The notes under the pieces were generated by a model. It had not been told where the DNA came from. It did not search any database and worked only from the letters and a program-made list of their open reading frames with translations. From Candidatus Pantoea deserta (GTDB lineage Bacteria; Pseudomonadota; Gammaproteobacteria; Enterobacterales; Enterobacteriaceae), in contig NZ_RMVG01000008.1 in assembly GCF_003813865.1 (NCBI RefSeq), positions 124,001 through 188,000 on the forward strand: DNA of 64,000 nt. The letters are read 5' to 3'. The position numbers were made by a program, and so were the translations under genes. Of the stretch, positions 18,160-27,641 are shown piece after piece (within the stretch, counting starts at the first letter, position 1; every line of letters begins with the position of its first letter).

Positions 18160-18199
18160 ACAGGGGACTCTTTTTCACTTACGGATGGTATAACGCGAC

Positions 18200-20485
18200 A
18201 TGAATCAAAGTCTGCTCGTTACTAAACGCGATGGCCGCCAGGAACGCATTGATCTCGATAAAATTCACCGGGTACTCGACTGGGCTGCTGAAGGACTGAA
18301 CAACGTCTCTGTTTCTCAGGTTGAGCTGCGCTCCCATATTCAGTTCTATGATGGCATCAGGACCTCTGATATTCATGAAACCATTATCAAGGCCGCAGCA
18401 GACCTGATCTCGCGCGATGCGCCGGACTACCAGTACCTTGCTGCCCGCCTGGCGATTTTCCATCTGCGCAAAAAGGCTTACGGTCAGTTTGAACCGCCGA
18501 AGCTGTATGATCAGGTGGTGCGCATGGTGGAGATGGGCAAATATGACCGTCATCTGCTGGAAGACTACTCGGTTGAAGAGTTCGAGCAGATGGACAGCTT
18601 TATCGACCACTGGCGCGACATGAACTTCTCCTACGCGGCGGTGAAGCAGCTCGAAGGCAAATACCTGGCGCAGAACCGCGTTACCGGCGACATTTACGAG
18701 AGCGCGCAGTTCCTCTACATCCTCGTGGCGGCCTGCCTGTTCTCCGGCTATCCGCGTGACACGCGCATGGACTATATCAAGCGCTTCTACGATGCGATCT
18801 CCACCTTCAAGATCTCCCTGCCGACGCCAATCATGTCTGGCGTGCGCACCCCGACGCGTCAGTTCAGCTCCTGCGTGCTGATCGAGTGCGGCGACAGCCT
18901 CGACTCGATCAACGCCACCTCCAGCGCCATCGTGAAATATGTGTCGCAGCGCGCCGGTATCGGTATCAACGCCGGCCGCATCCGCGCGCTGGGCAGCCCG
19001 ATCCGCGGCGGCGAAGCCTTCCACACCGGCTGTATTCCGTTTTACAAGCACTTCCAGACGGCGGTTAAATCCTGCTCGCAGGGCGGCGTTCGCGGCGGCG
19101 CGGCCACGCTGTTCTACCCGATGTGGCATCTGGAAGTCGAAAGCCTGCTGGTGCTGAAAAACAACCGTGGCGTTGAAGGCAACCGCGTTCGTCACATGGA
19201 CTACGGCGTGCAGATCAACAAGCTGATGTATCAGCGTCTGCTGAAAGGCGAAGAGATCACCCTGTTCAGCCCGTCTGACGTGCCGGGTCTTTATGACGCC
19301 TTCTTTGCCGATCAGGACGAGTTTGAGCGCCTGTACACCAAATACGAGCAGGACAGCAGCATCCGCAAGCAGCGCGTCAAAGCGGTCGATCTCTTCTCGC
19401 TGATGATGCAGGAGCGCGCCTCGACCGGTCGTATCTACATTCAGAACGTCGACCACTGCAACACCCACAGCCCGTTCGATGCCAGCATCGCGCCGGTGCG
19501 CCAGTCTAACCTCTGCCTGGAGATCGCGCTGCCGACCAAACCGCTGGAAGACGTGAACGACGAAAACGGCGAGATTGCGCTCTGTACCCTGTCGGCGTTT
19601 AACCTTGGCGCGATTGAGAGCCTTGACGATCTGGAAGAGCTGGCCACCCTGGCGGTGCGCGCGCTCGACGCCCTGCTCGACTATCAGGACTATCCGATCC
19701 CGGCCGCCAAACGCGGCGCGATGGGTCGTCGCACCCTGGGTATCGGCGTGATTAACTTCGCCTACTATCTGGCGAAGAACGGCGTGCGCTATTCGGACGG
19801 CAGCGCCAATAACCTGACGCATAAAACCTTCGAAGCGATTCAGTATTACCTGCTGAAAGCATCGAACGAACTGGCTAAAGAGCAAGGCGCCTGCCCGTGG
19901 TTCAATGAAACCACCTATTCACAGGGCATTATGCCGATCGACACCTATAAGAAAGATCTCGACGCCATCTGCAACGAGCCGCTGCACCTTGACTGGGACA
20001 GCCTGCGCGAGTCGATCAAAACTCACGGTCTGCGCAACTCTACGCTCTCTGCGCTGATGCCTTCTGAAACCTCGTCGCAGATCTCTAACGCCACCAACGG
20101 CATTGAACCGCCGCGCGGCCACATCAGCATTAAAGCGTCGAAAGACGGGATTCTGCGTCAGGTGGTGCCGGAGTATGAGCGTCTGAAAGATCAATACGAA
20201 CTGCTGTGGGAAATGCCGTCTAACGATGGTTACCTGCAACTGGTCGGCGTGATGCAGAAGTTTATCGATCAGGCGATCTCTTCGAACACCAACTACGACC
20301 CGTCGCGCTTTGCCAACGGCAAGGTGCCGATGAAGCAGCTGCTGAAAGATCTGCTGACCGCCTATAAGTTCGGCGTGAAGACGCTCTACTATCAAAACAC
20401 CCGCGACGGTGCGGAAGACGCGCAGGACGATCTGGCGCCTTCTATTCAGGATGACGGTTGCGAAAGCGGCGCCTGTAAGATTTAA
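18200..20485 (+). CDS. nrdA: NrdA, class Ia ribonucleotide reductase large subunit
   Basis: Catalytic alpha subunit reducing ribonucleoside diphosphates to deoxy forms; 761 aa, identical in length to E. coli. The N-terminal ATP cone begins at once (VTKRDGRQERIDLDKIHRVL). The active-site segment NLCLEIALPT holds the catalytic C439 and E441. The C-terminal redox-shuttle pair is C754 and C759 (CESGACKI). ATG at 18200 has GGATGG about 12 bases upstream. It is the first gene of nrdA-nrdB-yfaE. The control region suggests repression by NrdR and coupling to replication through DnaA. Confidence 0.98.
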   Translation: MNQSLLVTKRDGRQERIDLDKIHRVLDWAAEGLNNVSVSQVELRSHIQFYDGIRTSDIHETIIKAAADLISRDAPDYQYLAARLAIFHLRKKAYGQFEPPKLYDQVVRMVEMGKYDRHLLEDYSVEEFEQMDSFIDHWRDMNFSYAAVKQLEGKYLAQNRVTGDIYESAQFLYILVAACLFSGYPRDTRMDYIKRFYDAISTFKISLPTPIMSGVRTPTRQFSSCVLIECGDSLDSINATSSAIVKYVSQRAGIGINAGRIRALGSPIRGGEAFHTGCIPFYKHFQTAVKSCSQGGVRGGAATLFYPMWHLEVESLLVLKNNRGVEGNRVRHMDYGVQINKLMYQRLLKGEEITLFSPSDVPGLYDAFFADQDEFERLYTKYEQDSSIRKQRVKAVDLFSLMMQERASTGRIYIQNVDHCNTHSPFDASIAPVRQSNLCLEIALPTKPLEDVNDENGEIALCTLSAFNLGAIESLDDLEELATLAVRALDALLDYQDYPIPAAKRGAMGRRTLGIGVINFAYYLAKNGVRYSDGSANNLTHKTFEAIQYYLLKASNELAKEQGACPWFNETTYSQGIMPIDTYKKDLDAICNEPLHLDWDSLRESIKTHGLRNSTLSALMPSETSSQISNATNGIEPPRGHISIKASKDGILRQVVPEYERLKDQYELLWEMPSNDGYLQLVGVMQKFIDQAISSNTNYDPSRFANGKVPMKQLLKDLLTAYKFGVKTLYYQNTRDGAEDAQDDLAPSIQDDGCESGACKI

Positions 20486-20490
20486 GGTTG

Positions 20491-20544
20491 GGCGGGAGCG
20501 AGCCTCCCGCCTGCGTTATTTCACGGGGCCGCGCTGCGCCCCGT
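20491..20544 (+). repeat. two tandem stem-loops between nrdA and nrdB
   Basis: Hairpin 1: GGCGGGAG, loop CGAGC, CTCCCGCC (20491-20511). Hairpin 2: ACGGGGC, loop of 8, GCCCCGT (20523-20544). Neither has a U-tract, so they are unlikely to be full terminators. They may stabilise the nrdA message or reduce read-through into nrdB. Confidence 0.5.
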
Positions 20545-20563
20545 CTACATTTGGACAGTTTGT

Positions 20564-21694
20564 ATGGCTTACACTACGTTCTCACAAAACAAAAACGATC
20601 AGCTAAAAGAGCCGATGTTCTTTGGTCAGTCCGTCAACGTGGCGCGCTTTGACCAGCAGAAATATGACATTTTCGAAAAGCTGATTGAAAAGCAGCTCTC
20701 TTTCTTCTGGCGTCCGGAAGAAGTCGACGTGTCACGCGATCGCATCGACTATCAGGCGCTGCCGGAGCATGAGAAACACATCTTTATCAGCAACCTGAAA
20801 TACCAGACGCTGCTTGACTCCATTCAGGGCCGTAGCCCGAACGTGGCGCTGCTGCCGCTGATCTCTATCCCTGAGCTGGAGACCTGGGTAGAGACCTGGG
20901 CGTTCTCCGAGACCATTCACTCGCGCTCCTACACGCATATCATCCGTAATATCGTTAACGATCCGTCGCTGGTGTTTGACGACATCGTCACCAACGAGCA
21001 GATCCTTGCGCGCGCGCAGGACATTTCGAAGTATTACGACGATTTGATCGAGATGACCAACTACTGGCATCTGCTGGGCGAAGGCACCCATCAGGTGAAC
21101 GGCAAGAGCGTCACGGTGAATGTGCGCGCGCTGAAAAAGCAGCTCTATATCTGTCTGATGAGCGTCAACGCGCTGGAAGCCATCCGCTTCTACGTCAGCT
21201 TCGCCTGCTCTTTCGCCTTCGCCGAGCGCGAACTGATGGAAGGCAACGCGAAAATTATCCGTCTGATCGCCCGTGACGAAGCGCTGCATCTGACCGGCAC
21301 CCAGCATATGCTGAATCTGATGCGCACCGGCGAAGACGATCCAGAGATGAAAGAGATTGCCGCCGAGTGTCGCGACGAGTGTTTCGATCTGTTCAAGAAA
21401 GCGGCCGAGCAGGAGAAAGAGTGGGCGGAGTATCTGTTCAGCGGCGGCTCGATGATCGGCCTGAACAAAGATATTCTGTGCCAGTATATCGAGTACATCA
21501 CTAACATTCGTATGCAGGCGGTGGGTCTCGATCTGCCGTTCCAGACGCGTTCGAACCCGATTCCGTGGATCAACTCCTGGCTGGTTTCGGACAACGTGCA
21601 GGTTGCGCCGCAGGAAGTAGAAGTCAGCTCGTATCTGGTGGGTCAGATTGACTCGGAAGTGGGCGAAGACGACTTCAACGACTTCCAGCTTTAA
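20564..21694 (+). CDS. nrdB: NrdB, class Ia ribonucleotide reductase small subunit
   Basis: Beta subunit with the diferric-tyrosyl radical cofactor; 376 aa as in E. coli. The radical tyrosine is Y123 counting Met (Y122 in mature numbering) in HSRSYTHI. Iron ligands include D85 (LLDSIQG), E116 (FSETIHS) and the later E-x6-E and EAxH helices ([19 protein letters not shown]). The C-terminal tail ending DDFNDFQL docks on NrdA. It follows nrdA by 78 bp containing two hairpins and precedes yfaE by 2 bp. Confidence 0.98.
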   Translation: MAYTTFSQNKNDQLKEPMFFGQSVNVARFDQQKYDIFEKLIEKQLSFFWRPEEVDVSRDRIDYQALPEHEKHIFISNLKYQTLLDSIQGRSPNVALLPLISIPELETWVETWAFSETIHSRSYTHIIRNIVNDPSLVFDDIVTNEQILARAQDISKYYDDLIEMTNYWHLLGEGTHQVNGKSVTVNVRALKKQLYICLMSVNALEAIRFYVSFACSFAFAERELMEGNAKIIRLIARDEALHLTGTQHMLNLMRTGEDDPEMKEIAAECRDECFDLFKKAAEQEKEWAEYLFSGGSMIGLNKDILCQYIEYITNIRMQAVGLDLPFQTRSNPIPWINSWLVSDNVQVAPQEVEVSSYLVGQIDSEVGEDDFNDFQL

Positions 21695-21696
21695 GT

Positions 21697-21957
21697 ATGA
21701 GCCGTGCCGTTGTTATTCTGCGCAGCTCCGGCCAGCGGCTGGAGTGCGCAGATCATCACCCTAACCTGCTGACCACGCTGGAAGCGCACAACCTGTGCGT
21801 GGAGTTTCAGTGCCGCGAAGGCTACTGCGGCTCCTGCCGCACGCGGCTGCTGAAGGGCGAAGTGCACTATGCCGAAACGCCGCTGGCGTTTGTGCAGCAG
21901 GGCGAGATCCTGCCCTGCTGCTGTCTGGCGAAAGGTGAGATTGAAATCGAGCTGTAG
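21697..21957 (+). CDS. yfaE: YfaE, 2Fe-2S ferredoxin for NrdB cofactor maintenance
   Basis: Small plant-type ferredoxin, 86 aa, that in E. coli supplies electrons for assembly and repair of the NrdB diferric-tyrosyl cofactor. The cluster ligands are C39, C44 and C47 (CREGYCGSC) plus one of C74-C76 (LPCCCLAKG). It begins 2 bp after the nrdB stop, so it is translated from the nrdAB message. Three consecutive cysteines at the fourth ligand position leave the true ligand undecided from sequence alone. Confidence 0.94.
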   Translation: MSRAVVILRSSGQRLECADHHPNLLTTLEAHNLCVEFQCREGYCGSCRTRLLKGEVHYAETPLAFVQQGEILPCCCLAKGEIEIEL

Positions 21958-22025
21958 CAAGTTTTGTTGCCTGCGATAACCGCTCCTGAGCTTTTTTGCG
22001 GTCTGTTAGCGATGACAGTGCCCCT

Positions 22026-23222
22026 TTACAGCTTTACCGACTCCAGCACATCAATCCAGCCGTGGCCGGTGCTGACTTCGCTGCCGTGCAGCCAGCGGCG
22101 CAGCATATTCATCGCCATCATCGCCACCACCTTCTGCCGCGTCTCCAGATTATGTCGGCCGTGGCTAAACTTCACCCGCTGACCCCAGCTCGCTTCTGGC
22201 GTATGCAGCGCCAGCGACACTTCTCCTTCGGTCAGCGCGCCGGTTGACAGCGCCAGCACGGTGCCCTGATGCGCCGCCAGCGCGCGCGTGCGCTGCACCA
22301 GCGCCTCCAGCTCTTCTTCGTGCGCTGGAAGAATCTCCGCCGCGCTCAGCGGCACGTCGGCCGCCGCCAGCTGCCAGTGCAGCAAACCGGCGGTGTACTG
22401 CTCGCTGAGCGCCAGACGGAAACCGCGATCCCTGATTTCGCGCGCCAGCAGCGCCGGTAAACCTTCGGTGCCTTCAAAAATAGTGCACTCCGCCAGCAGC
22501 AGACGCACCTGCCGCCACACCTGCTCCATCGCTACGCGCTGGCTGGCAGGGCCGGTCAGTTTGATCTCAATAATCGGCATTGACGAGCGATAGCCCATCA
22601 CCGCCCCTTCCGGCAGCGCCAGCGGCTCCAGCTCGGCGGCAATATCGCTTTCGCCCCGGCCGAAGGTGGTCAGGCGCAGACAGAGCGGCGGCTCCGGCAG
22701 CTCGAACTGCTGTTTAAGGCGCGGCAGGATCTGCTGTTCCACCATCACCTTAAATTCCGACGGTACGCCAGGCGTGAAAAAGATCCAGCAGCGATTGAGC
22801 CGCAGCGCAAAGCCGCAGGCGGTGCCGACCGGGTTGTCGAGCATCTCGGCGTTAGCGGGGATCTCCGCCTGCTTGCGGTTGCTGGCGGCCATGGTACGGC
22901 CGCGGCTGGCGAACCAGGCCTCCATGTTGTCGAGCCAGCCCTGATGCAGCACCAGCTCGACGCCGCTCGCCTTTGCCGCCGCCAGCGCGCTGAGATCGTC
23001 GCTGGTGGGACCCAGCCCGCCGTTGACGATCAGCACGTCTGCCACCTGACTGCGCGCCTGCAAGGTCTCCACCAGCGACGACAGGGAATCCCCTACCGTG
23101 CTGCGGCTGGTCATCGGCAGGCCATGCTGAAACAGCACGTCCGCCAGCCAGGCGGCGTTGGTATCGACGATTTGGCCGTGCAGCACCTCATCCCCTGTAG
23201 ACAGCATCTCGACTCTAATCAC
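22026..23222 (-). CDS. yfaY: YfaY, CinA-like protein
   Basis: Member of the CinA family, 398 aa. The N-terminal domain is MoaB/MogA-like (EMLSTGDEVLHGQIVDTNAAWL, NGGLGPTSDDLS), linked in CinA to ADP-ribose or NMN metabolism. The C-terminal domain corresponds to the PncC-like deamidase fold but diverges strongly, as in E. coli YfaY, so NMN deamidase activity is doubtful. The start is taken as GTG at 23222, because AAGGAG sits 8 bases before it and the protein then begins IRVEML as in E. coli. The ATG seven codons upstream lies before that ribosome-binding site. Precise role unknown. Confidence 0.9.
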   Translation of the reverse strand: MIRVEMLSTGDEVLHGQIVDTNAAWLADVLFQHGLPMTSRSTVGDSLSSLVETLQARSQVADVLIVNGGLGPTSDDLSALAAAKASGVELVLHQGWLDNMEAWFASRGRTMAASNRKQAEIPANAEMLDNPVGTACGFALRLNRCWIFFTPGVPSEFKVMVEQQILPRLKQQFELPEPPLCLRLTTFGRGESDIAAELEPLALPEGAVMGYRSSMPIIEIKLTGPASQRVAMEQVWRQVRLLLAECTIFEGTEGLPALLAREIRDRGFRLALSEQYTAGLLHWQLAAADVPLSAAEILPAHEEELEALVQRTRALAAHQGTVLALSTGALTEGEVSLALHTPEASWGQRVKFSHGRHNLETRQKVVAMMAMNMLRRWLHGSEVSTGHGWIDVLESVKL

Positions 23223-23343
23223 GATTGTTCTCCTTTTGTCCATCGACCTACTGTAGGAAGCGTGCAGAGTAAACTCAATATAATCCTGCGCTTTTCACGA
23301 GGAAGTATCGGGGGAGTTAACGGAATGGACAGGCAGAAAAGAA

Positions 23344-23372
23344 AAAACAAACGGCGGGGAAGCCCCGCCGTT
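23344..23372 (-). terminator. elaB terminator
   Basis: Perfect stem AACGGCGGGG/CCCCGCCGTT with loop AAG, 17 bases past the elaB stop. On the elaB strand it is followed by GTTTTTTC. TTTT on the other side could make it bidirectional. Confidence 0.8.
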
Positions 23373-23388
23373 TTCTGTGGTTCACGCC

Positions 23389-23700
23389 TTAGCGACGCGC
23401 CAGCAGCAGACCGAGCACCAGGCCGGCGGCAGCGCCGATGCCGATACCCTGCCAGGGCTTCTCGTGCACATAGTCATCTGCGCGGTAGGCCACGTTTTTG
23501 GCACGGTAGTAGTAGCTGTCCGAGGCGTGGCTGACGCGTGATTTCACATCTTCCAGCGCCTGCTCCGCTTTGGTTTTAAGCTCAATGTACTTCTGATCGG
23601 TCGGGTCGCCCGATGACTTCAACACCTCTTCCAGCGTTTCCGTCAGCAGCGTCAAATCATCATCCAGACTGGTGTCGAAAGCTTCTGTCTCTTTTACCAT
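23389..23700 (-). CDS. elaB: ElaB, tail-anchored ribosome-associated inner-membrane protein
   Basis: DUF883 family (ElaB/YqjD/YgaM), 103 aa. The central part is a charged, probably coiled-coil helix (DDDLTLLTETLEEVL to RVSHASDSYYYRAK). The C-terminus is a membrane anchor IGIGAAAGLVLGLLLARR preceded by the conserved VHEKPWQG. In E. coli ElaB is stationary-phase induced and C-tail anchored. The start is the ATG at 23700 with CGGAGGAAGAG directly upstream; the further upstream frame has no such site. Monocistronic with its own terminator. Confidence 0.93.
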   Translation of the reverse strand: MVKETEAFDTSLDDDLTLLTETLEEVLKSSGDPTDQKYIELKTKAEQALEDVKSRVSHASDSYYYRAKNVAYRADDYVHEKPWQGIGIGAAAGLVLGLLLARR

Positions 23701-23972
23701 CTCTTCCTCCGTGTCATTTGCAAAGCAGTTCATTAACTATAGCGTCAAAATTGCCGTTTGCAGGAGGCTTTTACCAGGATTCCCCTGAGTTCGCTCCTGC
23801 GTAAGCCAGAACGAAATTCCGCAGCCTTCTTGATAAATCTGATAAATTTAACGGGGACTGAATTTTTCACCTGGCAGACTGTCGTACCCTGCTGTTATCT
23901 GCGCTTTTGCCTCACCTGCGCGCAGAACCGAACAGTCACAACACACTCGAACGCTAAGGACTAATTTCTGGC

Positions 23973-25631
23973 ATGAATCGAAGAATGTTTATGAAAGCGT
24001 CAATGGCCTTTTCCGCCGTCAGCGGCATGACCGGCCTGTCTACGCTGTTTGCGCAATCCGCCTGGGCAGAAGATGGTATTGCAGACGGTGCCGCCGTTCG
24101 CTTCGATTTCGATGTACTAAAAAAGAAAGCCGCCGCGCTGGCGAAACAGCCCTGGAGCGGCGCGCCGGGCGCGCTGCCGGAGACGCTGGCCACCCTGACG
24201 CCGCAGGCGTACAACGAAATTCAGTACGATGCGGGTCATTCGCTGTGGAACACCATCCCGGACCGCGAGCTTGACGTGCAGTTCTTTCATGTCGGCATGG
24301 GCTTTAAGCGCCGCATCCGCATGTTCTCCGTGGACGGCGACAGCCGCGAGGCGCGTGAAATTCATTTCCGCCCCGAACTGTTCAACTATAACAATGCAAA
24401 GGTTGACACCCAGCAGCTGGCCGGTAAAACCGATCTGGGCTTTGCTGGTTTCCGCGCGTTCAAAAAGCCTGAGCTGGCGCGGCGCGACATCGTCTCCTTT
24501 CTCGGCGCCAGCTACTTTCGGGCCGTGGATGACACCTACCAGTACGGACTCTCCGCGCGCGGCGTGGCGGTAAACACCTTCAGCAACGGCAGCGAAGAGT
24601 TCCCTGACTTCACCGCGTTCTGGTTCGAAACGCCAAAAGCCGAAGACACCACCTTTACTGTCTATGCTCTGCTGGACGGCGCAAGCGTGACGGGCGCTTA
24701 TAAATTCACTATTCATTGTGAAGCGGAACGCGTCGTGATGGAGGTGGAAAACCATCTCTATGCGCGCAAAGAGATCCGCCAGCTGGGCATTGCGCCGATG
24801 ACCAGCATGTTCAGCTGCGGCACTAACGAACGCCGCATGTGCAACACCTATCACCCGCAAATTCACGACTCCGATCGTCTGGCGATGTGGACCGGCAACG
24901 GCGAGTGGATCGCTCGTCCGCTGAACAATCCGCAGAAGTTACAATTTAACGCCTATCAGGATGAGAACCCGCGCGGCTTCGGCCTGTTGCAGCTTAACCA
25001 TGACTTTAAAGATTATCAGGACGTTATCGGCTGGTACGATAAGCGGCCCAGCCTGTGGGTAGAGCCAGTTGGCAAGTGGGGCAAAGGCGCGATTAACCTG
25101 ATGGAGATCCCGACGACCGGGGAAACGCTGGATAATATCGTCTGCTTCTGGCAGCCCGCCGAGCCGGTTAAAGCCGGCAGCGAGTTTAGCTTCTCCTACA
25201 AACTTTACTGGAGCGGCCTGCCGCCGGTGCGCAGCGGTCTGGCGCGCGTAGACGCGACCCGCACTGGCATTGGCGGTTTCCCGGAAGGCTGGGCGCCTGG
25301 CGAACATTTCCCGGAGCAGTGGTGCCGCCGCTTTGCCATCGATTTTGTGGGCGGCGATCTCAAAGCCGCCGCGCCGAAAGGGATCGAGCCGGTTATCACC
25401 CTCTCGTCAGGCACCTTTAAACAGGTAGAAATTCTCTATGTGGAGCCGATGAACGGCTATCGCATCCTGTTTGACTGGTATCCCAATAGCGACGCGACCA
25501 CGCCGGTAGAGATGCGCCTGTTCCTGCGCAGCAAAGAGGAAACCCTGAGCGAAACCTGGCTCTATCAGTATTTCCCGCCGCCGCCGGATCAGCGCAAATA
25601 TGTCGATGACCGGCAGATGACGCCAGGTTAA
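23973..25631 (+). CDS. opgD: OpgD, periplasmic osmoregulated glucan synthesis protein
   Basis: Periplasmic protein that sets the backbone structure of osmoregulated periplasmic glucans, a paralogue of OpgG. The N-terminus is a Tat signal with twin arginines (NRRMFMKAS) and a cleavage site after AQSAWA (about residue 32), so it is exported folded. The MdoG domain fills the rest of the 552 aa; it closely follows E. coli OpgD to the end YVDDRQM. The start at 23973 is required to include the twin-arginine motif. It is monocistronic with a terminator right after the stop. Confidence 0.96.
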   Translation: MNRRMFMKASMAFSAVSGMTGLSTLFAQSAWAEDGIADGAAVRFDFDVLKKKAAALAKQPWSGAPGALPETLATLTPQAYNEIQYDAGHSLWNTIPDRELDVQFFHVGMGFKRRIRMFSVDGDSREAREIHFRPELFNYNNAKVDTQQLAGKTDLGFAGFRAFKKPELARRDIVSFLGASYFRAVDDTYQYGLSARGVAVNTFSNGSEEFPDFTAFWFETPKAEDTTFTVYALLDGASVTGAYKFTIHCEAERVVMEVENHLYARKEIRQLGIAPMTSMFSCGTNERRMCNTYHPQIHDSDRLAMWTGNGEWIARPLNNPQKLQFNAYQDENPRGFGLLQLNHDFKDYQDVIGWYDKRPSLWVEPVGKWGKGAINLMEIPTTGETLDNIVCFWQPAEPVKAGSEFSFSYKLYWSGLPPVRSGLARVDATRTGIGGFPEGWAPGEHFPEQWCRRFAIDFVGGDLKAAAPKGIEPVITLSSGTFKQVEILYVEPMNGYRILFDWYPNSDATTPVEMRLFLRSKEETLSETWLYQYFPPPPDQRKYVDDRQMTPG

Positions 25632-25640
25632 CCGATCAGA

Positions 25641-25665
25641 CGGCGAGCAGCAGCTCGCCGTTTTT
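25641..25665 (+). terminator. opgD terminator
   Basis: Perfect 8-bp stem CGGCGAGC/GCTCGCCG, loop AGCA, then TTTTT. It overlaps the stop codon end of the convergent elaA. Confidence 0.85.
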
Positions 25666-26113
25666 ATTTGCGCATATCGATATGGGGAATATTGTCTTCG
25701 AGATAAATCTCGCCGCAGCTCTCGAAACCGTGGCGGCGATAGAAGTTCTGTAGATGGGCCTGCGCCGACAGATAAATACCGCGCTGCGGCCAGTGCCGTT
25801 CACAGCTGAGCAGCGTTTGCTCCATCAGTCGGTTGCCAAGATAGCGTCCGCGCGCGCGCGGCGAGACGATCACCCGACCGATTGCCACCGCACCCGTCGC
25901 CTCCTCTGGCGCCAGAATACGCGCGCAGGCCATCAGCTCCTCGCCCTGCATCGCCAGAATGTGTCGATTCTCCGCCACCAGATCCAGCCCGTCGACATCC
26001 TGATAGGGACAGGCTTGCTCAACAACAAACACGGCGCAGCGCAGCGCCAGAATGGCATAAAGCTGCCGCGTACTCAGCTCGCTGTGATGAAGATCGTGCC
26101 AGATTACATCCAT
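25664..26113 (-). CDS. elaA: ElaA, GNAT-family acetyltransferase
   Basis: GCN5-related N-acetyltransferase, 149 aa, close to E. coli ElaA (WHDLHHSELS, ALRCAVFVVEQACPYQD, RVIVSPRARGRYLGNRLM, AQAHLQNFYRRHGF). The acetyl-CoA loop is the RARGRYLG segment. The start is the ATG at 26113 with AGGAG five bases upstream; a TTG six codons earlier precedes that site and is rejected. The natural substrate is not known. It is preceded by the nuo terminator and converges with opgD. Confidence 0.92.
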   Translation of the reverse strand: MDVIWHDLHHSELSTRQLYAILALRCAVFVVEQACPYQDVDGLDLVAENRHILAMQGEELMACARILAPEEATGAVAIGRVIVSPRARGRYLGNRLMEQTLLSCERHWPQRGIYLSAQAHLQNFYRRHGFESCGEIYLEDNIPHIDMRK

Positions 26114-26129
26114 ACCCGCTCCTGAAGAC

Positions 26130-26159
26130 AAAAAAAAATCAGGCCCGCAGGCCTGATTT
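26130..26159 (-). terminator. nuo operon terminator
   Basis: Perfect 10-bp stem AAATCAGGCC/GGCCTGATTT with loop CGCA, followed on the nuo strand by a run of T residues (the A-run at 26130-26138). It lies 19 bases after the nuoN stop and closes the 15-kb nuo transcript. Confidence 0.9.
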
Positions 26160-26177
26160 CACAAGGGGAAAAGCAGT

Positions 26178-27635
26178 TTACATCAGCGGCTGGGCCATCT
26201 GCACCAGCGAAATCAGCGGCTGCGGGTAGACGCCCAGCATCAGCACCAGAATCGCCGAAATCAGCACTACGACACCGCCTGCGGTCAACGCCCAGTTGGC
26301 TGGCGTGTCGCGCGTATGCAACTCTGGCGGACTGAGATAGAGGCTGACGGTCACGCGCAGATAGTAGTAAAGACCAATGGCGCTGCCGACCACCACCGCC
26401 GCCGTCAGCCACCACAGCTGCGCGTTGACGCCTGAGGCAATCACGTAGAACTTGCCAATAAAGCCAAGCGTAGCCGGGATACCCGCCAGCGACAGCATCA
26501 TTATCGTCATCACCGCCGACAGAATCGGACGATGCCAGAACAGACCACGATAGGAGTAGAGCGAATCGGCGTCCGGGCCGCGATAAGGACTGGACATCAG
26601 GCTCACGACGCCGAACGCGCCGAGGCTGCTGAACAGGTAACCGGCCAGATAAACACCCGCCGTCTCCAGCGAGAGCTGATGGGTTTTCACCGCAATCAGC
26701 GCAACCAGCAGATAGCCCAGATGCGCGATGGACGAATAGCCCAGCAGACGCTTGATATTGCTCTGCGAAATCGCCATCAGGTTGCCGAACAGAATTGAGA
26801 CGAAGGCAATCAGACCCAGCACGGTGCGAACGGCCTCGCTATCGGTCAGCGGCGCATACATAAACAGACGCATGATCACGCCGAAGATAGCGATCTTGCT
26901 GGCGGTGGCCAGAAAGGTAGAGACCGGCGCTGGCGCACCCTGATAGACGTCCGGCGTCCAGAGATGAAACGGCACCAGCGACAGCTTGAAGCCAAGACCG
27001 ATAATCATCATTCCCAGACCCACCAGCAGCAGCGGCTGCTGAATCATGCTGTCATCCAGGCTCTGACCCAGTTTGACAAAGCTCAGGCTGCCGGAATCGG
27101 CATAGACCAGCGCAATACCAAACAGCAGGAATGAGGAGGCCGCCGCAGACAGGATGGTGTACTTCAGCGCGGCTTCCAGCGAGCGCTTCTGGCGGAAGGC
27201 ATAGCCGATCATGCCGAACAGCGGCAGTGACAGCAGCTCGACGCCGATAAACAGCGACGCCAGATGGTTAGCGCTGGCCAGTACGATCCCGCCCAGCGCC
27301 GCAATCAGCACCAGCAGATAGAACTCATCCTTGTTATCCGGAAAGCCAGACAGCCAGGGATAGGCAAAGGTACAGGTTGCCAGACTCGCCAGGATCACCA
27401 GCGCGGTGTAGAACACGGCGTAGGGATCGGCGCGCAGCAGAGGCGTCACGTCCATTGCCCCCGCACGCGCCACAAACCAGAGCGAAACCAGCGCCAGGTT
27501 AAGACCAATCACCGTCAGCGTGGCGTTAACAAAGTGGTTGCGTCGCCAGGCAATGGACAGCATCACCACCACCACTGTCAATCCGACGATCAACAGCGGC
27601 AGTAACGCGATCAATTGTTGAAGAGTTATTGTCAT
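26178..27635 (-). CDS. nuoN: NuoN, complex I membrane subunit
   Basis: Proton-pumping antiporter-like subunit of NADH:quinone oxidoreductase I; 485 aa, the same as E. coli. It has about 14 membrane segments with the Mrp-type core ([20 protein letters not shown] carrying the conserved glutamate, and [20 protein letters not shown]). It is the last of 13 nuo genes, 6 bp after nuoM, and is followed by a strong terminator. Confidence 0.97.
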   Translation of the reverse strand: MTITLQQLIALLPLLIVGLTVVVVMLSIAWRRNHFVNATLTVIGLNLALVSLWFVARAGAMDVTPLLRADPYAVFYTALVILASLATCTFAYPWLSGFPDNKDEFYLLVLIAALGGIVLASANHLASLFIGVELLSLPLFGMIGYAFRQKRSLEAALKYTILSAAASSFLLFGIALVYADSGSLSFVKLGQSLDDSMIQQPLLLVGLGMMIIGLGFKLSLVPFHLWTPDVYQGAPAPVSTFLATASKIAIFGVIMRLFMYAPLTDSEAVRTVLGLIAFVSILFGNLMAISQSNIKRLLGYSSIAHLGYLLVALIAVKTHQLSLETAGVYLAGYLFSSLGAFGVVSLMSSPYRGPDADSLYSYRGLFWHRPILSAVMTIMMLSLAGIPATLGFIGKFYVIASGVNAQLWWLTAAVVVGSAIGLYYYLRVTVSLYLSPPELHTRDTPANWALTAGGVVVLISAILVLMLGVYPQPLISLVQMAQPLM

Positions 27636-27641
27636 GGCGAA

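Larger units (their letters stand above)
17803..18199 (+). promoter_or_regulatory. nrdA upstream control region
   Basis: A 397-base spacer between ubiG and nrdA with no gene. Near 18043-18070 lies a possible promoter: TTGTTA, 16 bases, TAGAAT. The last 100 bases before the nrdA ATG hold a NrdR box followed directly by DnaA boxes (listed separately). The TTGACA at 17960 has no correctly spaced -10. Confidence 0.55.

Noticed and set aside
18179..19885. 568-codon open frame antisense to nrdA
   Set aside because: It mirrors the coding frame of nrdA, has no ribosome-binding site, and its composition (Arg, Val, His, Gln rich) is that of an antisense shadow.
23758..23964. 68-codon frame between elaB and opgD
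   Set aside because: Spans the opgD promoter/leader area and shows no coding features.
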